Notes under the pieces: generated by a model
The model's database searches: none
Told to the model about the DNA's origin: nothing
What the model saw: the letters and a program-made list of their open reading frames with translations, nothing else
Source: Paramacrobiotus richtersi
Taxonomy: Eukaryota; Tardigrada; Eutardigrada; Parachela; Macrobiotidae
Direction: 5' to 3'
Assembly: GCA_034698045.1 (NCBI GenBank)
Contig: JAQGAU010001073.1
Coordinates: 1 to 21,612 of the forward strand
Length of the DNA: 21,612 nucleotides
Part shown: in pieces, positions 20,390 to 21,612 of the stretch
How positions within the stretch are numbered: the first letter of the stretch is position 1
How the letters are laid out: each line of letters starts with the position of its first letter
Made by a program: the position numbers and the translations under genes

Positions 20390-21612
20390 ATGGCATCGCG
20401 ACGTAAGTCCACCAAGAAAAGCAAGCTCGAAACCGTCAAAGAAAGAGACAGTGATTCTGTAGCCAGACTGAGTTCAAAGCGCCGAAAAAGTGGAGACAGA
20501 AAAAGTTCAGTGAAGAAAAAATCATCCACCAAAAAGTCTTCCAGCCGTGGTTCAAAGAAAGCCTCGCGAAAGGGCTCCAAAAAGAGTTCTGTGACCCGCA
20601 AATCAAGCGCTAAGAAAGACAGCGTCCGTTCATCCGGCAGCGATGTAAGAGGATCCCAGAGCAGACGGAATTCCGACGATTCCGATTTGTCTCCCGAGGA
20701 ACACGCACTGGTGAAACGTGCACCACCCAGTTCAAAGAGCGGTAGTGTAGGTTATGACGAATATCCCATCTCATTGGGAGACACGGGAGATTTCCATGTG
20801 TTCCCAGAACGACTCAAGAAGGACTCGTTCATGTCGGGATCGTCTAAGACGTCAATTGCGCCGCCCCGTCTCAGTGGATCACGTGGTGGATCAGTTGGTG
20901 GTGCAGCCTTTGGCCCAGCTGCATCTGTGGTAGCCCCTTCAGGGAGTTTTTCAGCGGCTCGCATGTCGTACAATCCAGCAGCAACAAGCGGATCGTTAAG
21001 CGCTGCAGTACCGCGACAGTCTACCATTGGTGCGGCACCTTCCGGTAGCTTTTCAGCACCTCGCCCGTCCTCTGCCGTGGCAGCAGCCCCGTCAGGGAGT
21101 TTTTCAGCACCGCGATCGTCGTACACGGCAGCATCTCTTGCAACGCCTCTCATGGTGTCAGGATCAATGGCCGCGCAGGGTACACCGTCCGCTTCCGAAC
21201 CGCGAGCCAGTGCGACTCCATCAATGTCATTTGCTAGCGGGGATTATTCGAGACCCTCTGCGGTGAGTGCATCCCCTAGATTGAGTAGTGCAGGACGGAC
21301 GGTGGAAAGTACAACCGTCACCAGAATCAGTAGTCCTTTATCCCCTGATACTCCAAAGAGCAGTGCGGCCGCCTCGAAAGTTGCCGCATCGGAGAGTATA
21401 GCTGAATCCTCACCCGAACGGGAACCAAAACCGTCAGGTGCTGGAAAGAAATCGGGAAAAGCATCGTCCGTTAGTGGAGGAAAGAAGAGCGGGAGCAAAG
21501 GGAAAGGTGGGAAAAAAAGCGGAAGTAAAGCTAAAAAGGGATCTGGAAAAAAGTCGAGCGCTAGTGAGCCGCCTAAGAAGAGCGGTGGCAGCAAGAAGGG
21601 AAGTAAAAAGAG
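20390..21612 (+). CDS. Ser/Lys/Ala-rich disordered protein, 3' truncated by the window edge
   Basis: An ATG at 20390, with an in-frame TAA 12 bp upstream at 20378, opens a frame that runs without a stop to the last base (407 codons). I do not recognise the family. Residues 1 to about 90 are strongly basic (repeated KKSS, RKSS, SRGSKK) and a Ser/Asp patch follows. Then comes the one more ordered-looking segment, about 118-145 (VGYDEYPISLGDTGDFHVFP, then ERLKKDSF). Residues about 180-245 hold a 17-residue repeat with core APSGSFSAPR. The last 50 codons seen are again Lys/Gly/Ser-rich (KKSGSKGKGGKKSGSK). No membrane segment or signal peptide is visible. Long open length, coding-like GC content and antisense frames consistent with shadows support a real gene. 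Many R/K-x-S sites suggest phosphorylation. A DNA-binding, H1-like or cytoskeletal role is possible but unproven. Confidence 0.8.
   Translation, partial: MASRRKSTKKSKLETVKERDSDSVARLSSKRRKSGDRKSSVKKKSSTKKSSSRGSKKASRKGSKKSSVTRKSSAKKDSVRSSGSDVRGSQSRRNSDDSDLSPEEHALVKRAPPSSKSGSVGYDEYPISLGDTGDFHVFPERLKKDSFMSGSSKTSIAPPRLSGSRGGSVGGAAFGPAASVVAPSGSFSAARMSYNPAATSGSLSAAVPRQSTIGAAPSGSFSAPRPSSAVAAAPSGSFSAPRSSYTAASLATPLMVSGSMAAQGTPSASEPRASATPSMSFASGDYSRPSAVSASPRLSSAGRTVESTTVTRISSPLSPDTPKSSAAASKVAASESIAESSPEREPKPSGAGKKSGKASSVSGGKKSGSKGKGGKKSGSKAKKGSGKKSSASEPPKKSGGSKKGSKK
20933..21115 (+). repeat. About 51-bp coding tandem repeat, four copies
   Basis: Copies with protein core APSGSFSA(A/P)R start at 20933, 21035 and 21086. 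A weaker copy (ATSGSLSAAVPR) begins near 20981. The period is close to 17 codons with small indels that keep the frame. It lies inside the right-edge gene. Confidence 0.8.

Noticed and set aside
20266-21594. Minus-strand frames 20266-20601, 20752-21153 and 21244-21594, the last Leu/Phe/Pro-rich and membrane-like
   Set aside because: They are antisense shadows of the Lys/Ser/Gly-rich plus-strand gene, whose codons read Phe/Leu/Pro on the other strand.

Overview
The window looks like nuclear DNA of an invertebrate animal. Genes are split into many short exons with GT-AG introns (61 bp to 1.6 kb), exons are GC-richer than the AT-rich introns, and two genes belong to families typical of animals: junctophilin and a KDM3/JMJD1-type JmjC histone demethylase. 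The compact introns with ttttag/tttcag acceptors suggest an ecdysozoan-like invertebrate, but I cannot place the organism more precisely. There is no prokaryotic, organellar or viral signature.

Layout. Positions 1-4083 hold no supported gene. They contain AT-rich sequence, short tandem repeats, and at about 2255-2780 a diverged, frameshifted copy of the 3' end of the KDM3 gene. Positions 4084-7665 (+) carry six exons of a junctophilin: eight MORN motifs and the following helical segment. These include a 27-nt microexon I placed by splice phase and homology. The C-terminal part, including the membrane anchor, was not found. Positions 8420-7842 (-) hold a possible two-exon gene of unknown function. 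Positions 17247-9516 (-) carry a complete 13-exon KDM3 gene. All splice phases agree and total 4299 nt (1432 codons plus stop), with a disordered N-terminus, an AT-hook, the split KDM3 zinc finger and the JmjC domain with its HxD...H iron ligands. Positions 17248-20389 are about 3.1 kb without a supported gene, between two divergently transcribed genes. From 20390 (+) to the right edge an uninterrupted ORF encodes the start of a Ser/Lys/Ala/Gly-rich disordered protein with a 17-residue internal repeat.

Relations. The genes do not form a pathway. Junctophilin tethers endo/sarcoplasmic reticulum to the plasma membrane, while KDM3 removes H3K9 methylation in the nucleus. Junctophilin and KDM3 converge tail to tail, and KDM3 and the right-edge gene diverge. 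The most notable structures are the KDM3 3'-end copy on the far side of junctophilin, the missing junctophilin tail, the microexon, a GC-AG intron in the last KDM3 intron, and a repeat triplication running into a KDM3 splice donor. All gene models rest on reading the sequence by eye; no transcript data or database search was available.
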